64,000 nucleotides of DNA. It comes from Platerodrilus igneus (taxonomy: Eukaryota; Arthropoda; Insecta; Coleoptera; Lycidae). The DNA is taken from positions 124,001 to 188,000 of the forward strand of contig JARFIW010001369.1 of assembly GCA_036346225.1 (NCBI GenBank), in the 5' to 3' direction. How positions within the stretch are numbered: position 1 is the stretch's first letter; each line of letters opens with the position of its first letter. The notes below the pieces were generated by a model. The model saw only the letters and a program-made list of their open reading frames with translations, did not search any database and was not told where the DNA came from. This document shows positions 35,201 through 50,100 of this stretch, one piece after another. The position numbers were made by a program, and so were the translations under genes.

Positions 35201-38185
35201 AAATAAATTGTTAGAAGAAAATAAAAAGACATTACAAAGTAAAAAGAAACGGATGCTTATGATGCTATAACAAAATGAGCTTTAAATTTTCCTCGTACAG
35301 TGCGTTAAATAAGGGTGTAAAACCTTTGTACTCCTTTTCAAAACGCCTTATGTCTCCTTGTTATCATCATTCACAAATGTACGGCAGTAAGTAAATAATC
35401 ACCAAAACAAAACGAAATGTAATATCTAAAAGCTGGATATAAGTAATAAATAAATCGACTACCAATGTATTTGTTTCGGAGATTCTTTTCGCAAAGCTCC
35501 ATTGACAATCGGTACAGGAAGTTGGTTGTAGGTACAAATCCAATTGCTGTTGAGGATGCTCCCGGTTTAAGCAACTTACACAACGTCGGTAATTATTACA
35601 TCCACGTGTACCAACGATTTTCGTATTTAACAGAATCTAGTCCAGATTTCTTCGCGTTCGACTACAATGTCTTTCGCATCATAACGGGTGTCAGCATGTC
35701 GATACAAATAAATTCTGAAAGCCTATGTTCCGGTTTCTACTGTCTTATCGGATCTCCTTTTTTTACTATCCGTGAGTTTTATAAGTTATAACTTCTTAGG
35801 GTTGTGACGCAAACTTGTCGTTCTCTCAGGTTGTAGGTCTAAACTGTTCTATTTTCGCGATCATTGTCATTCTGTCTGTGTGAAGCCTAATCCATTCCCA
35901 TGATATTTCATGTAATACCGATAGTCTGCGTCATTTGTTGCGTTCTTAACACATTTTTATGGTTGTTCTTATGTGCATTGTACTTTTTGGGATGTAGTGC
36001 CCATGGTTGATGGTTTATTGAACCCGTGTGAATTGGTACAAATAACTTTATTAAGAACGGTTATTTCTCTGTAATTTTTTTTAATACGAAGGGATATAAG
36101 GTGCCAATATTTATTAACATTTGTTTTTAATATATAGGGCGCTGTCCTAATTTAATTCTCCGTCCCAATTTAATATTTCATTGAAGTAACAATGTTATTA
36201 AATGTAAATTACCAAAGCTCGTAAAATTTTCAAAGGGTTTTCTTGCTAGAAGCTTATCTAACTTATCTAATTTACTAAATTCCTTTTTATTATCTATTGT
36301 TTACTTAAGTAACGCGCTAGCGTTACATAGAATTACAAAAATTTATTTTTTCAGCTTACTACTTTCTGAAGCAGTGCTATAAGTCTGATCCTCAAGTCAA
36401 TACATGCCTTCAAAAATCCGCAAATAACTTAATAGCATATATAAATAGAGGAATTCCAGAACTTCGTGTGAATGAACCCGAACCAGTTATTATAGATGAA
36501 ATCAGCTTAGCATTAGGAAACGGACCCAATGGATATAAAGGAACTTTCAAGAATATAAATGCATTTGGTGTAAGCAATGCGACAATAACAGCGGTCAGGT
36601 AATTATTTTTCTATTATTATTTTGTACTTGGCGGCTAGAGCCTGATAGGAAGCATCGGCAAAAGTGCTAGATGGTAGTCGTATTTAGTGGTACACGATAC
36701 CACAAAAACAACACGACTTTCTTCTGTAATGTTTCTAACGTCTACAAAGCTTGTTTGCAAAGTTGAAGTTTTGAGGTCGCCGTATTGCTTATTTCAATCT
36801 TAACGATGGAATATTTATGCGCGGTTGCATAGCTGCAAATCTGAAATTATTCTGGAACATTTTCTTTGTCCCCCATTTGAGTATTTATTTTGTGATGGTC
36901 TTACCTTGACATAGCGTTCCTACCCCATAAAAGCAATTACGTTTTTATTTGTTTGGCTTCTCTTCCTGCAATTCTCCAATAAAATCAAAATTTTCTTTTA
37001 ACCTTTCTTTAATAAGTTTTAAGCATGAGACAATTACAGTCTATGACCTTTTATAAACAACATATATTTATAAATCTGGTCGAATATTTTTGCGGGATCG
37101 TCAAAACACAGAAACTTCTTAAACCTATTTAAGTTTTTACATCATATTATTGACAACAAAGCTTGCTCATTTTCAAAATCTTTATTTTATTAAACTACCT
37201 TACCGCCAATTATTTCCTGGCAATTTGCTAGTAGAAGAAGATAATCGTACGTTTCACTTTGAATACCATTCCAAACAATTAATTAAAAAGTTGTATTTTA
37301 AACTTTGTAAACATAATTAAGTTTTAGAAAATGTAATAGTAATCACTACTAACCTTTTGTAACATAACACAAAATCCTAATATTATGTAAGAAATACATC
37401 AAGGTACATTTACCTCACTATATTGTTATAAGCGACGTCTAATGATCTTTATATGAACTTATACAGCAGGTTTACCGATTTAATTTAATTAATTAGTTGA
37501 GAAGTGATTAGACGACACGTAGTCTTAATAAATTTTACTAATTATTATGTTATTCTTTAAAATAAGTTATGATCAGTAATCCACTAATAAGATTTCAAAT
37601 AGCTTTTAGTAAAAGCTCTCAGATAAGGAAGTTTCAAGAATTCTCTTGAATCTTGTTCGCATCGCTTTATCAAATAGTAAATGCATTGTTAGTAAAAAAA
37701 ATCATTCTGTGATTGCATATCTAACCTGACTAAAATTTTCAGTAAATTATTGAGACATTTACTACATAATCACATATGCAGGTATTAAGAAATATTTTAT
37801 TTTAAACGTTTTTAAAACCTAATAAAATTCGTCCGACCACATTAAGCGTCTTTTCAAAAACTCGTATTTTCAAAACTTACCTATTTAGACCTTTAATAGG
37901 AAAAACTAATTGATTTTAGTTTTATTTGACTCGATCTCATTAAATATTTTTCATAACCTATATTTAAAAATTATTCTCTTAATTATAAAATTCCCTAAAC
38001 CATCCAGGCAACTTTAATAAGACACGCAAATTGACTACGTTTTTGTTTCCTCGAATTATCTCAACATCATTAAATAAATGTACTGTAATTTATTTTTAAA
38101 CGCTTATCTCTTCTAAACTAAAATACTAGAAATCTTTATGTCCATGACCTTATATTTTCCATCTTTCAATTACTAGCTCGATTTG

Positions 38186-38225
<40 letters not shown>

Positions 38226-41133
38226 TGCTTCGATATCGCCGAACGCCCGGTATATTTAGCGCTCAGTTGCTTGCTGCTCGCCACCTTTTCGTGCCTCCAA
38301 AATAATCTAAAATAATTTTAAAATCAACACCATTAGGTTTATGCCTCGACTAGCTCAGTTATACCCTGCACAGAGTGAACGACGATATGATAACAGAGAA
38401 TATTTACCCACTCCCCTCTAACACTTCATATACCTGAATAAGACAAACGAAATTCACTAAATTTTGTATCATAGGCTAAGAAAATGTACAATTTATAACT
38501 CTACGTCCTTGTAATATTATTAGCTATAAAAACTTTTAAATCGAAGGCGAATATATATTCTTATTAAATTTGTTCACTACCAAAATTTTAAGCAATTAAA
38601 CCCAGCAAAAAAAATGTTTTATATTGAAAGTTTCGTTGAACGTTCAAAAAACTATTCCCCTTTGTAACGTAATTTTTTACGTACCAACTAAGATTTCTAC
38701 ACAAAAATTACCTATATTACATGTGAATTTTATGCTTATGAAATATTTAAAATAAGACATGCAACATTCAAGAAAACCTATGGGTTCATGCCGAAGTCAC
38801 GTGTTTTCTTCCACGCACTCAATAATCAGACCAGTCAATGACATAACCCTTCCTGAACGTAACGAAAAGTAGAGGACTTGGCACCGCTAGACATCCGCCG
38901 AAAATCAATTAATTAGTTATTCATGAACTAGTAGCGAATAGACATGTGAAAGGCTATCCATAGAAATGAAAAGTCGAAAAACCCCATTTGCTAGAAAGTA
39001 GCAATCGGGTGTTAAACTTAGCGGATTCACAGATAGATGGACAAAACCCTATATCTAAAAGTTAGACGGGTTTGTCCACACCTCTTTGATTGTGGATTCC
39101 TATTGGTGGAATGGATGACCTTAATAAAAGTAACTGGCATTTAAAAGATTACTGTAGATAGTTATAAATTGTTCCTTTGTTTTTGGATAAAAGCCAGACA
39201 TTAAAAGTGTAAAACTTCCACTTGTATTGTAGGTTATATTGTCTACTTTATAACATTTACAAAGCCTAGACGTTGGAAGTTGTTAATAAAGTGAACGATG
39301 TAGTTTAATGGTTATAGGAAAATAATCCAAGAGCGTGTCCAACCAGGTGTGACTAAATTAGGTCAAATGCTACATGCCTACGGATTTATTTGATGATGTT
39401 ATTATGCTACTGCATTTATTTGAATTTAGGTTATTTTAAAATTTTGTTTCTAATGTTTTAAGAATAATATTACGTTAATGGTAATGGAATTTATTTAGAT
39501 ATTACTATGTGAAAGCTAATACAATTTACTTAGATAACTTATGTATATGATTTTAGGAATATTATTATGCGAATGGTGTTGAAGTTATTTACATAACCTT
39601 AAAATTTTTATATATACATGTTTAGAGAAATATTACTGTGATGTATTAAAAATAGACTTAGGTAACGCACTGAGATTGTGTGTTCTCCTTGATTAAATAC
39701 ATCGATTAATTGATACAAAGATTCCCAAGTGCCAAATTTATGATTCTTGGGTAAACATTCTTTCTCATATTTGTTTGTCGGATTCTGATCGTGAATTTTT
39801 CTGTTGACTCCTACGGAAGCTTCGTGACCCAGATCGATTGTTAATTCCAGTCGTTGACCTTTAGCTTGGGTTTTAACCCAGTAATCCACAGTTTTCCAAT
39901 TACTTGTAAACGTTCTTTAGTGAATCTTTTAGTTGCTTATTTAGTTTAACATCATCATTAGATCCTTATTTATATTATTACTTAGATAATTTCTTAGATG
40001 ATTACTTAGAGAATTTCTTAGATCCTCATTCAGATCTTTACTCAGATAATTTCTTAGAACATTACTTAGAGCTCTAAATTAATAAATGGTAAATATTATG
40101 TTTACTTTAATTAAATTTAGACTTACGTCTTTAATACTAACGGCAAATTTTCACTAACTCATAATTCACGCGCACTTCTACTATTTTTTACTTGAATTTT
40201 ATCTTATGTCACTTTTGACTTCACTTAATTTAAGATTCACGTAATAAATTGGTCTAGACTGGTACAGACGTGCGCGGTTAATGGAATAGATGACATCAAT
40301 TTCGGTTTCTTGTATAGAACAAGTTCATTCCCTCCTATCTCTTAATCTGCCGGGTTTTATTCAAAATTGCTTACTCTATGCATTTAACTTTGCATGCATT
40401 TCAACGTTTTGTATTGAGAGTATAACAAGTGTTGTTATTTATGCTTGAAACACAACGTAGACATAAATTTTGTAAAAGAATTTATTAAATTTTCCATTTA
40501 ATTCTGCACGTATATCAAAACTTATAATTTCATATTTCGTTTACCCATTCTGGACTTTACAAAAATGTGTCAATTTCTACATTTATAATGTCACGTATGC
40601 CTTTTGTTGCAATAACTATACCTTATGGTGTTATGAAATATGCTCGTTTTTCTAAAGTTTGTTTTATGCGTTTTATTGTCTTCTATTTCTTACGTAATGC
40701 GTCGAGTTTGAAAGAGATTTGTTTCACATTCAAATTTATTTGGAGTTTATGAATGCTTGAAATGTTTCTAAAATGAATTGAGTTGCACCCAGGGTTATTT
40801 ATTTTACTAAATGTGGTTCAGTTATTACAGAATGAGCTTCCTTTTATGTTATACAAGGTGATTTGTATTTGCCTTGGCGCTTGAGAATGTTTTAAATGCT
40901 TAGAAATGTATTGAATGACTTCCAAAATTATTTATTTTGATTTATATTTTAAATTACTGCAGAAAGAGCCTCCTTTTATTAATTGTGGTTAGTTGTAGAT
41001 TTTATACAAGATGACTGGAATTTACTTTTTGCATAATGAACGAATTATGTACTTTTTAAGATTTTTAATGTTTGGTTTTCTTGATTTTTATGATGTTCAC
41101 ATGAAGTATACCTAAATAACCCTACTATCATAG

Positions 41134-41164
<31 letters not shown>

Positions 41165-44100
41165 ACGTGATAAGGATTCACGAGAGGTCATTGAAACCCA
41201 AATTCTACAAACAAAGCTCACTAAAATATATAAGAATCCGGATAAAATAGAAATTTCAGTCAATTCATGGTTACGCCCTGTATAATACAAGCGTACTTTT
41301 ATTCATTAAAATGCCAAGTAAAAACGCAAATTCCACATGTATAAATAATAACTCTGTATAAAACCTAATAACTCATTAATACGAATGCAAATCGATCATT
41401 TTAAAATAAATACAAAAGCCTTTCGTTTATAATAAACAAATGCAGCTTCCGTGCAAAAAATAAATAATTTTATGAATTTAGAACCCAAATTTTAATTTAA
41501 ATTATGTGTATTAAAAACATTTTTTCTGTGAAAGCAAATATTTTCTATAGAATAGCATCTCGTTTGCATTATAAAGCTTTAAATTAATCATATACATTGA
41601 CTTTTGGATTACATACATTCATTTTAAATAAAAAGTTTTCTAGAATATTAGGAATAGAAAAGGATGATTCACCCGTACTTAGAACTACCTAAAAATCTAA
41701 TTAATAAATAAAACATTTATACCAAGAAGCTGTTGGAACATTAAAAAACCATAAAATGCAATACAAATTATTTATTACCTTTCGTAATTACTGGATTAGT
41801 ATGCAACGCCACAATAACCTTGGGTGTTAAAAAAAGAAGAGCAGCCCACGTCACTTATAAGTGGAACGGGTAAACGAGGTAATAAAACTCGACAATTTCA
41901 TCGCTAATGAGAAATTCTCAGATAATTACGTCAGGTAGACGTGTATTATTTGGAAAGGAATCTTGTATACACTAGTGTATTCTAGAAAATAGATAATTTT
42001 TCTGTATAAACAAAAAATTTTATTAAATAGATTCATTCATAAATTCGATCGCGAAAAATGTTAGTTTGGGAAAAGGATTTTAAAGCTGTTGTTTTGAAGT
42101 AGGCAATACGCATATCGTAATTTAATAACTAAAATGGAACAGTGAATACAGAAGTTTGTTTTAACCCTTTACCTGCGTAAATATGAAAATTGGTAAATAC
42201 AATTATTTGATATTGTAATATACAATGAAGTTGGGAAATGCTTTGATATAAAAAAGTATTTAAAATTTTATTGAACAATTAAACCTAGGATGCGCGTTGG
42301 TTTCTAAATGAAAATATAAATAATATGAAAATTTTGTGTTGTTTTTGGTGACTATATTAAATTTAAAAGTATATAAATTTTGGGATAAATAATCCATATA
42401 ATATTAATTGATTGAAGGGTATATTTAAAAAATTTCAAAAATTGTAAATATTAATTCCTTTCATTATATGAATGTTGATTAACTTCGTTTTATCAATTCA
42501 AACAGGTAATCATAAAGGGGTGAAAAAATAAAAATTGATCATCGTTACTCTGTGTAGATTAAAAAGGGCTAGCCGTGGCATAATAATAAAAATTAAAAGA
42601 TTAAATTGAGAGAACACAGAGCGGTGGCGTTCAGCCAGAACGTTTATTACATCCGACTACAGACAGTGAGGGGGCTACTACAGCAATGTTATTATGCCCT
42701 TATTTTCTAGCTCTCAATCGGTCTATTTAACACTAAATCTTCTAAGGTATATAGGTCGTTTGTTCTGTAAATAGAAAACTAAATACGTTACAATCTAAAT
42801 ATTAATGCGCGCAAATATGTACAAAAGAATTATATTCAATATGCGTGGAATAAATTATTACAAAATTTAGTACCTTCCCGCTTTCATAGATCAGGTTTTA
42901 TAAATTTGTAACAAAGAAAAAAGTGGTTTCTTTTACACTGTGGCTTAGAATTGCTTGATTTAAAATTTTTTATTAGAATATTGAAGCAGTGTTTATGCGC
43001 AAAATTACTTTATAAATAATAGATTGACCTAAATCAGTGTAGGTCTACCTTACAAACATTTTATAAAAACGCCCAATATTTAAAATTCTTAAGTCACACA
43101 ATAAAATATAAATGTTAAACAAATATTAAAATAAAATATATCTATGACGTTATTTAATGTACGTACTTCAATCAGCTGTGATCTTTCGTTACGCAATGTA
43201 ATACCTTTGGGTAAAGCATCAGTAAATCAAATGTAGGGGTTCTTAGTTGCATCCCACTTGACATGGTCCCAAGTTGAATAAACATTTACATTAAATTATA
43301 TCCTGCGCCCAATGTTTTATTACGCTACAAGTATCTTGGCATTGATACCTTCCTCCTTTTAAAAATATAATTTCAATATCGTAATCTAGAATCGAATTCG
43401 GTTCGAGTCAAAACCAGAAGTAGGTTAAAAGTGAATTTAAAATAGCTGTACGTTAGAAGCTCTATAAAATTTGTATACATACGAGTTAAAATAAATTCTT
43501 ACCCTTAATTTTAATTAAAAAGCTTTGAGTAAAATGTTGAAAACTTTCTAACTTCACTTTGCAAATATGTAATTTGCTCTAATTTTTACAAGCTTGATTA
43601 AATTTTCGTGCAGATTAGCGTTGTAACTGCTTATTTTTACCCGCAATTCACAAAAGAAATCCCTTTTATAAAGCTCTATGTCCCTATTTATATACTTTGC
43701 TGGTGTGGAATTTATTGAATATCTATTATATCAAAACTTTTCCCAACATGCGTGACGTTTAAACTTATTAAAGAAATAAGGAAATCTAACAACATTTTAA
43801 AAACTAATGTTGAATACAATCTCCCATAATTTTCACAAGCAATCCTTTTTTTATTATAAAGAATTAGAAATGTGTTGAGCACGCTTCCCGGCTAGACCTA
43901 TGTCGAGAACAACGTTGGGTTCTCCACATGGTTGCGGTCCGGAAACCCTTCCCTCTCTTGCCGCTTGTGAAAAGCAGTCTTAGCCTTGTTCTGGGCATAA
44001 CATCAGGACTGTTGCAGGGATGTATGTAATTACTCTCTTTCCCGCCTTTTTTCTTCATCTTCTTTCGTAGTTATTACTGAAGTTACATACTTATCTGTTC

Positions 44101-47100
44101 CGTGCCAGTTATTTTTGTTTTCAATCATTAAAGCTACCTTGTTTGAAGTACTTAAGATTGCTTCTACTGCCACTACGGCTAGAATTTTTCTCTATTCCAT
44201 CTCACACACTCGGATACCAGTAGTCATCTGTGTCCGCCTTTCTGATTCTTTTAAGATATGCAGCGATATGTCCGTGTCCGGATAAGGCTTGGGTTAGGTC
44301 TCAGTGTGCTTCTTAAAACTATTTGTGTCCACGTTTTAACGTCTTTGCTGAGTTACTAGTCCATTCACTATTTTGTGATATTTCTCATGCACCTTGCTAG
44401 GGTTCCATTAATTGTTCTCTTGTTTTGGCTTTCATATCTTGCAATGTCTTATTTGGATCATTCTTTCTGCCACTGTAGATACTTTTACGTTTTCATACCA
44501 ATAGATTCCTATATATTATTCAACACTCCCTCCTTAATTCGGTCCAGTTAACCCAGCTAATTAGAAAACTGATGCTGTACAACATCATCTCCTCCATTGT
44601 TCGCTACGACATAGACTCCTGACTCTCTCCTACCACTCCTCACTCGTGCAGAATCCTTGACCCTATAATGCGTCCCTACCTATTATGCATTTCTGAGCTT
44701 TCCAAACCACCTCCACCGCTGCCTTACACACACTCCTAAAAATTTCACCTCTCGAAATCCAGTTACACACCGCTCCCCAAATCCGCAACTATAAATTCTA
44801 AAGGCCGATCCAATTTCACGACGAATCACTTTTCTCCGACATTTACCTAAATATTCCTGCCACAGAAATCAAATTCCGCATTTACAATTCCTTTCTCTAT
44901 TCCTGACAATTATCTTGAACCCAATAAAATACCGGCAGATATATCTTCCACATCTTTTCTGCAATCACAGAAATCCCCAAAGATATTTCCGACTCCACCA
45001 GAACAACTTTACAATTCCTAATAGGTCATTGTAAATTCCGCCATAAGCTAGAGTTCTTCCACTTAATCCCCTCTCCGCTTAAAAACATCACAAAAACACC
45101 GGACCACCTACTTTACCACTGCCCACCTCTTTCTCACCTAAGAAACAACTTCAAGATCAATATAGACCTAGTTCTTACTCTCCACTACCAAGCCTATACT
45201 TCTTAGCCACACATTACTCTTTCCTTCTAAACCATTTCCTACAAGATATCCTATATAATAAACTCCCTATTCTCCCCTCTTAGCCCTTAGCCTGTTGTAT
45301 ACAAGAAGCCCAAGATCTCGGGTTCGAATCCCGACAAGGTCCGCTTGAAAAATGTTAGGCGAGCATTATTCAAAAAAATACGCCCTCGTTCGGATGAGAG
45401 GTAAAATGAAGGACCCGTGTGTAAGTGTTGTCACGCACGTTAAAGATCTCTACCTTGCTTGCAACATCAAGGGTTCGGCAAAATTCAAAATTTCCAAGTA
45501 AAAAAACTTGCTTCCTGGCCAATGTAGTACCTTTGGGTGCAGCATTAGAAAATCACATGTAGGGTATACAAGAAGACAAAAACACCAAACTGAAAATTGA
45601 AAACTGATGAAGCCCAAGAACACCATTCAAGATCACCATCCAATTAGCGACTGGATCGGAGCAATGGTACTTCCACCCACCCTGAACCAAATCAACTGGC
45701 TAACAAACAGCCAGAGCAGTCGAGCAATTCAACAAACTGAATTATCTTTGTTTTTATTTATTTTCATTCGATTTCATTTAATTTCAAATAACTTCGCCAT
45801 GTACGATTAGGGTGGGCCATAGGTCAAGGTATAGTCAGAAATGAAGATAAACACACACACACACGCGCGCGCGCGCATGTGGGGTCTCAGGTTCTATGCC
45901 GAGATTATTTATTTTTTTACTTTTTCAAAGGACAAATAATATGCCATCTATCTTACGGAAATCGTCGTAATCGTTTTTATAAAAATTTTTGTACGAAAAT
46001 CACGTACGTTGATTATGGATTGGTCAATTATCCGTCACTCAGGTTATCGAATTAAAAATAATGGCGTTATTAAATATTTAGTACATACTGAAGGGCATAA
46101 ATTACGTTTCTGTTCTGTTTCAAATGTAGCACGTCTTAATTTTTGAAAAAAATTATTTAAAACTCCGGAAGGTCGATGAACGGACTCGCATGAAAACGCT
46201 TAAAACTTACCTACAGTACGATAAAACAATTAATGTATAGTGGGAGGCCTAAATATCGATTTCACATCGCAATTCATAGTAATTTGCAATATATGATGTC
46301 TATTTTTAAGAAAAATTAATTACATTATATTAAATATGACATATGCTTCTTCCCAGACAGTTGTAAAGATTTCTTGTTTTAAATGGACACCGAACGACAT
46401 CTTGCATCAAACATTACAATCATTTTCTGGAAGAAATACAAAGCTATGCAAACGTACCGAAAAATATGTTTTACAATATTTGACTATGGAACGTAGATTT
46501 TTTAATCTCATAAGTGGGATTAATGTTCCTTCTAATGTAAATTAATTCTTAAATGTAAAACAATTAGCTGCGTTAATACAATAGATAAGATCGATAATGT
46601 TTGTGTAACCCTGTCGCTACTTATTTGATAGAAGGGTAAAGCGACCTTTAAAAATTTGCTCGAAAACACGTTGGCGAACCAATACTTAAAGTAGCGGCAA
46701 ATGTATATTGCTATATCAGAAGCCACGAGCGTAAGCTGGCATAATACCGCTAAAGCGAGACCAGGCAAAATGGTCCGCATGGAAATGGTTTCTGATGTAG
46801 AAGGGATTCAAGGACGAAAGGAGTTTCCAGACGGAAGAGCTCCCTGAGCGAAAAGCTTCGTGGGTGAAAGAAAATCAGTCCTATAGGAACTGAAAACCAA
46901 TTTTAGTCCGTACTTTAATTATTGATAGTTACTTGATATTGCTGAAATAAAATCATTACATTCCACATTGTCTGATATTACATTGCTATAACCCTGTTCT
47001 CCAGAAACTAATGACTACACAGACTATAAACTTATACAAGCTTAATTTTTCAGGTCCGATTTAGACAGTCATCAATTCCAGTTCACTTTATACATACCAC

Positions 47101-50100
47101 ATATTTCAGCTAGGGCAAAATATGTATCCAGTGGAATTTTAATCTTGGTACAAGCTTCTGGAGGGGGCGATTATTGGGGAGAATATGGTAAGACTTTAGA
47201 GAACTCATTTAATTTTTAAACTAATTAGGACGTTAACACAGATGGCGTACGCGCCAAAATTTATGTCAAAGGTAAGCCCCATGAAATTGATGGAAGAACA
47301 CATTTAAGTTTGCAGCAACTGAAAATGGACTTTAGTGTTAAAAATATTCAGATGGGAGTGCAGAATGTGCACAATGGAAATACAGTGCTACGTAAGTATT
47401 AGTAATAAAACTATATAAGGTAATGTTTTATTCAAATCGAACTCATAACCGAAAGAAGTGAAATACAAAGTCTGGGACAAGATTTGTACATGTAACCTAT
47501 AACGGGTGTTTATTAAATTTGGAATTACCCTAAAAGGGCGGGAATTCCGCAACAAAATAAAGATGCACTGGCTAATCACAGTAGTGCGGGAGTGGGTCCC
47601 TGTAGCAATAGAAGAAATAAGAACAAAATTGAACAATGATCCAAAATTTACCTAGATGCAACTTCAAGCTACGTTATTACTAGCACTTAACTTGTTAGGT
47701 TTTCAATGCGTCAAGTTTATGAACGCCACAGCTAGTCCAGTAGAATTTTCTATGGAACACGCGCTATCCAGGAGATTTAAATTACGGGGTATTCTCTTGG
47801 TGATAAAGATTTCCTTTACAAAAGGTTCGGTTTGTTTAAACAAATATAACATCAATCTCAACTTAAATCTATTTTAAAATAACATTATTTCAGCATTTCT
47901 GTGAACAAGTATGCGTATAATAGTTTTAGATTTACTTACATTAATATTCAGTTTAGTGTCCTAGAGATATTCCTATAACAAAATACATACAACTAACAAA
48001 AATAGTAAAATTAATTTTTAGTTCATTCTTAATGCATCTGAATTTTTATGATAGAATATCACAATCAGCTGCAATTAAACTTACAATGTCCAGGCCGTAT
48101 ACTTCTAATGATGTAACACTATACACTTAGAATTACTTAATAAATGCCTTCTAAAATGCCATCTAATTCTATTACAAGTTCCACCTTCAAGCGACTACAG
48201 AATATTTTGAAGCCAAGAGTAATTATCTCATCCTTCGGACATTTAATTCTAACTAACGTTGCTGGGAAGGCGAAGCATCCCAATTTATTTCAGTGTTTGT
48301 AGTATATGTCGAAATCCGTGATGTACCATGTGAACCCTTATTTATTATTCCACAAGCAAAGGGGTGTTTTACAACAAAACATACTTTTTATTTTCCACTC
48401 CAACATCTATTAGTGCTTATGACCTGTTAGTTTCAGCGGCTGTCCAGCGATGTTATTATCTTCACTTTCTCTTTTTCAGAGGAGTGTTACTAACGTACCT
48501 AACACGTGAAAAATGAATGCTTGTCAATGGTTTATAAATGCTTAATTTTTCTTTACGTAACTCGTTTAATACATTGTAATATGTTGTATGAAAAAGATTA
48601 AATCACCTCTAACTTAATACTCGTGAATTTTCCTTATATAGTGTCTGGTTTCTACATTGTATTTTAAAATAGGATTGAAGTGTGTCTGTGATTTTCTTTG
48701 TATTTTCAACTATGCTATACGTGGGGACTCGATATACATCGGGAACTGACAACACTAGTGTTGCTAGGTGCGATCTGGCGTTTCTAACCTAAAGTTTGAC
48801 ATTTTTGACAGTATACATACTTGTAACATTTTGCCACATGAACACTATTTGTTTTGTTTTGCTCGAGTTGAAAATTTCTTTTCGGCCAAAAAATGAAATT
48901 AACTCGTGAATATTTTCGTGCAATGATTTCTTACGATTTCCTACGTGTATTACAACAGTGCTTGAATCAACTTTTTCGACCTTTGGGGAAGAAGCTCGAA
49001 ATAAAACAACTGTATATTGTTGGTTTGGTGAATTTCGTGGTCGTAGTTCGCTAGCGGATGGATTTAAAGAAGGTCGTCCAAAATCGGCTGTTGTGTCAGA
49101 AAACATCGATGCTGTGCGCTAATTGGTAATGCAAGATCGTCATGTGACTTATCGTGATATTCAGCTGTGAAAAAGCTATGTGCGCGTTGGATCCCACATA
49201 ATTTGACAATCGCTCAAAACAGACTTGTGTCGATTGGTGCAAAGAAATGTTCAAAAAATACTATTGCGGTGCATCAAATCCCAGTGTATAACATCTACAC
49301 AAGTGCCAAATCTTGGATTTATTCGTATGGATTCGAAAGTAAACAGCAGTCGACTGTATGGGTCTCCCAAGATGAACGAAATCCAACAAAAGTTGTCCGC
49401 GCTCGAAGCACTTCGAAAAAATTGGTTGCTTGTTTTTCGGAATAAATGGACATGTCACGACCGCTGTATTAGAGGATCGTAGAACAGTTATTTCTGCTTG
49501 ATATACAACCATTTGTTTGCCACAAGTTTTTCGGAGAAATAAGAAAAATAAAACAACGATGTCGAATCATTCTCCATCATGACAATGCGAGCTTTCACAC
49601 ATCGGCTCAAACAAGTGACTATTTGAGCACTCAAAACATTGAATTGATGAGTCTTCTGCCGTATAGTCCTGATTTGGTACCTAATGATTTCTTTTTGTAC
49701 CTACAAGTGAAGAACAAACTGCGTGGACAACAATTTTCGACATCAGAAGAGGCGGTTAATCCGTTCAAAACCCATGTTTTGGAGATATCTCAATGCTATG
49801 CAAATTGGTTCCAACGTATGCAAAAGTGTAAATCATCGTCGAGAATATTTTGACAAACAGTAAAGTAGTTTTCACACCTTAAGTTTCGTTATTGTTACTT
49901 ATTCCCGATACATATCGAGCACCCCTCGTATTTAGTTTAATTTATTTAACTAAAATTTGTAAACGCTCTAATTTGTGATCCATATTAACGAATTTCTTAT
50001 TATTTCAGAATTATACTTTTATTAAAATGATGATTCAGCTATGAAAGTTTATTGAACTAAGTATTTGATTTACCCTTTTGTGGTTTAAATTAATTTATTA

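Larger units (their letters stand above)
36599..41133. other. Intron 2, first part
   Basis: AT-rich non-coding DNA with a TA microsatellite (38188-38222) and a short-period minisatellite (about 39958-40072). An unidentified - strand frame lies at 39608-39889 (WVKTQAKGQRLELTIDL...), possibly a decayed transposon fragment. Confidence 0.4.

Noticed and set aside
35465..35791. 108-codon + strand frame just upstream of takeout exon 2
   Set aside because: No known domain, an overlapping - strand frame of similar quality, and no splice link to the takeout gene, whose exon 1 fits exon 2 directly in phase.
48789..49106. 105-codon - strand frame
   Set aside because: Antisense shadow of the mariner transposase N-terminus.
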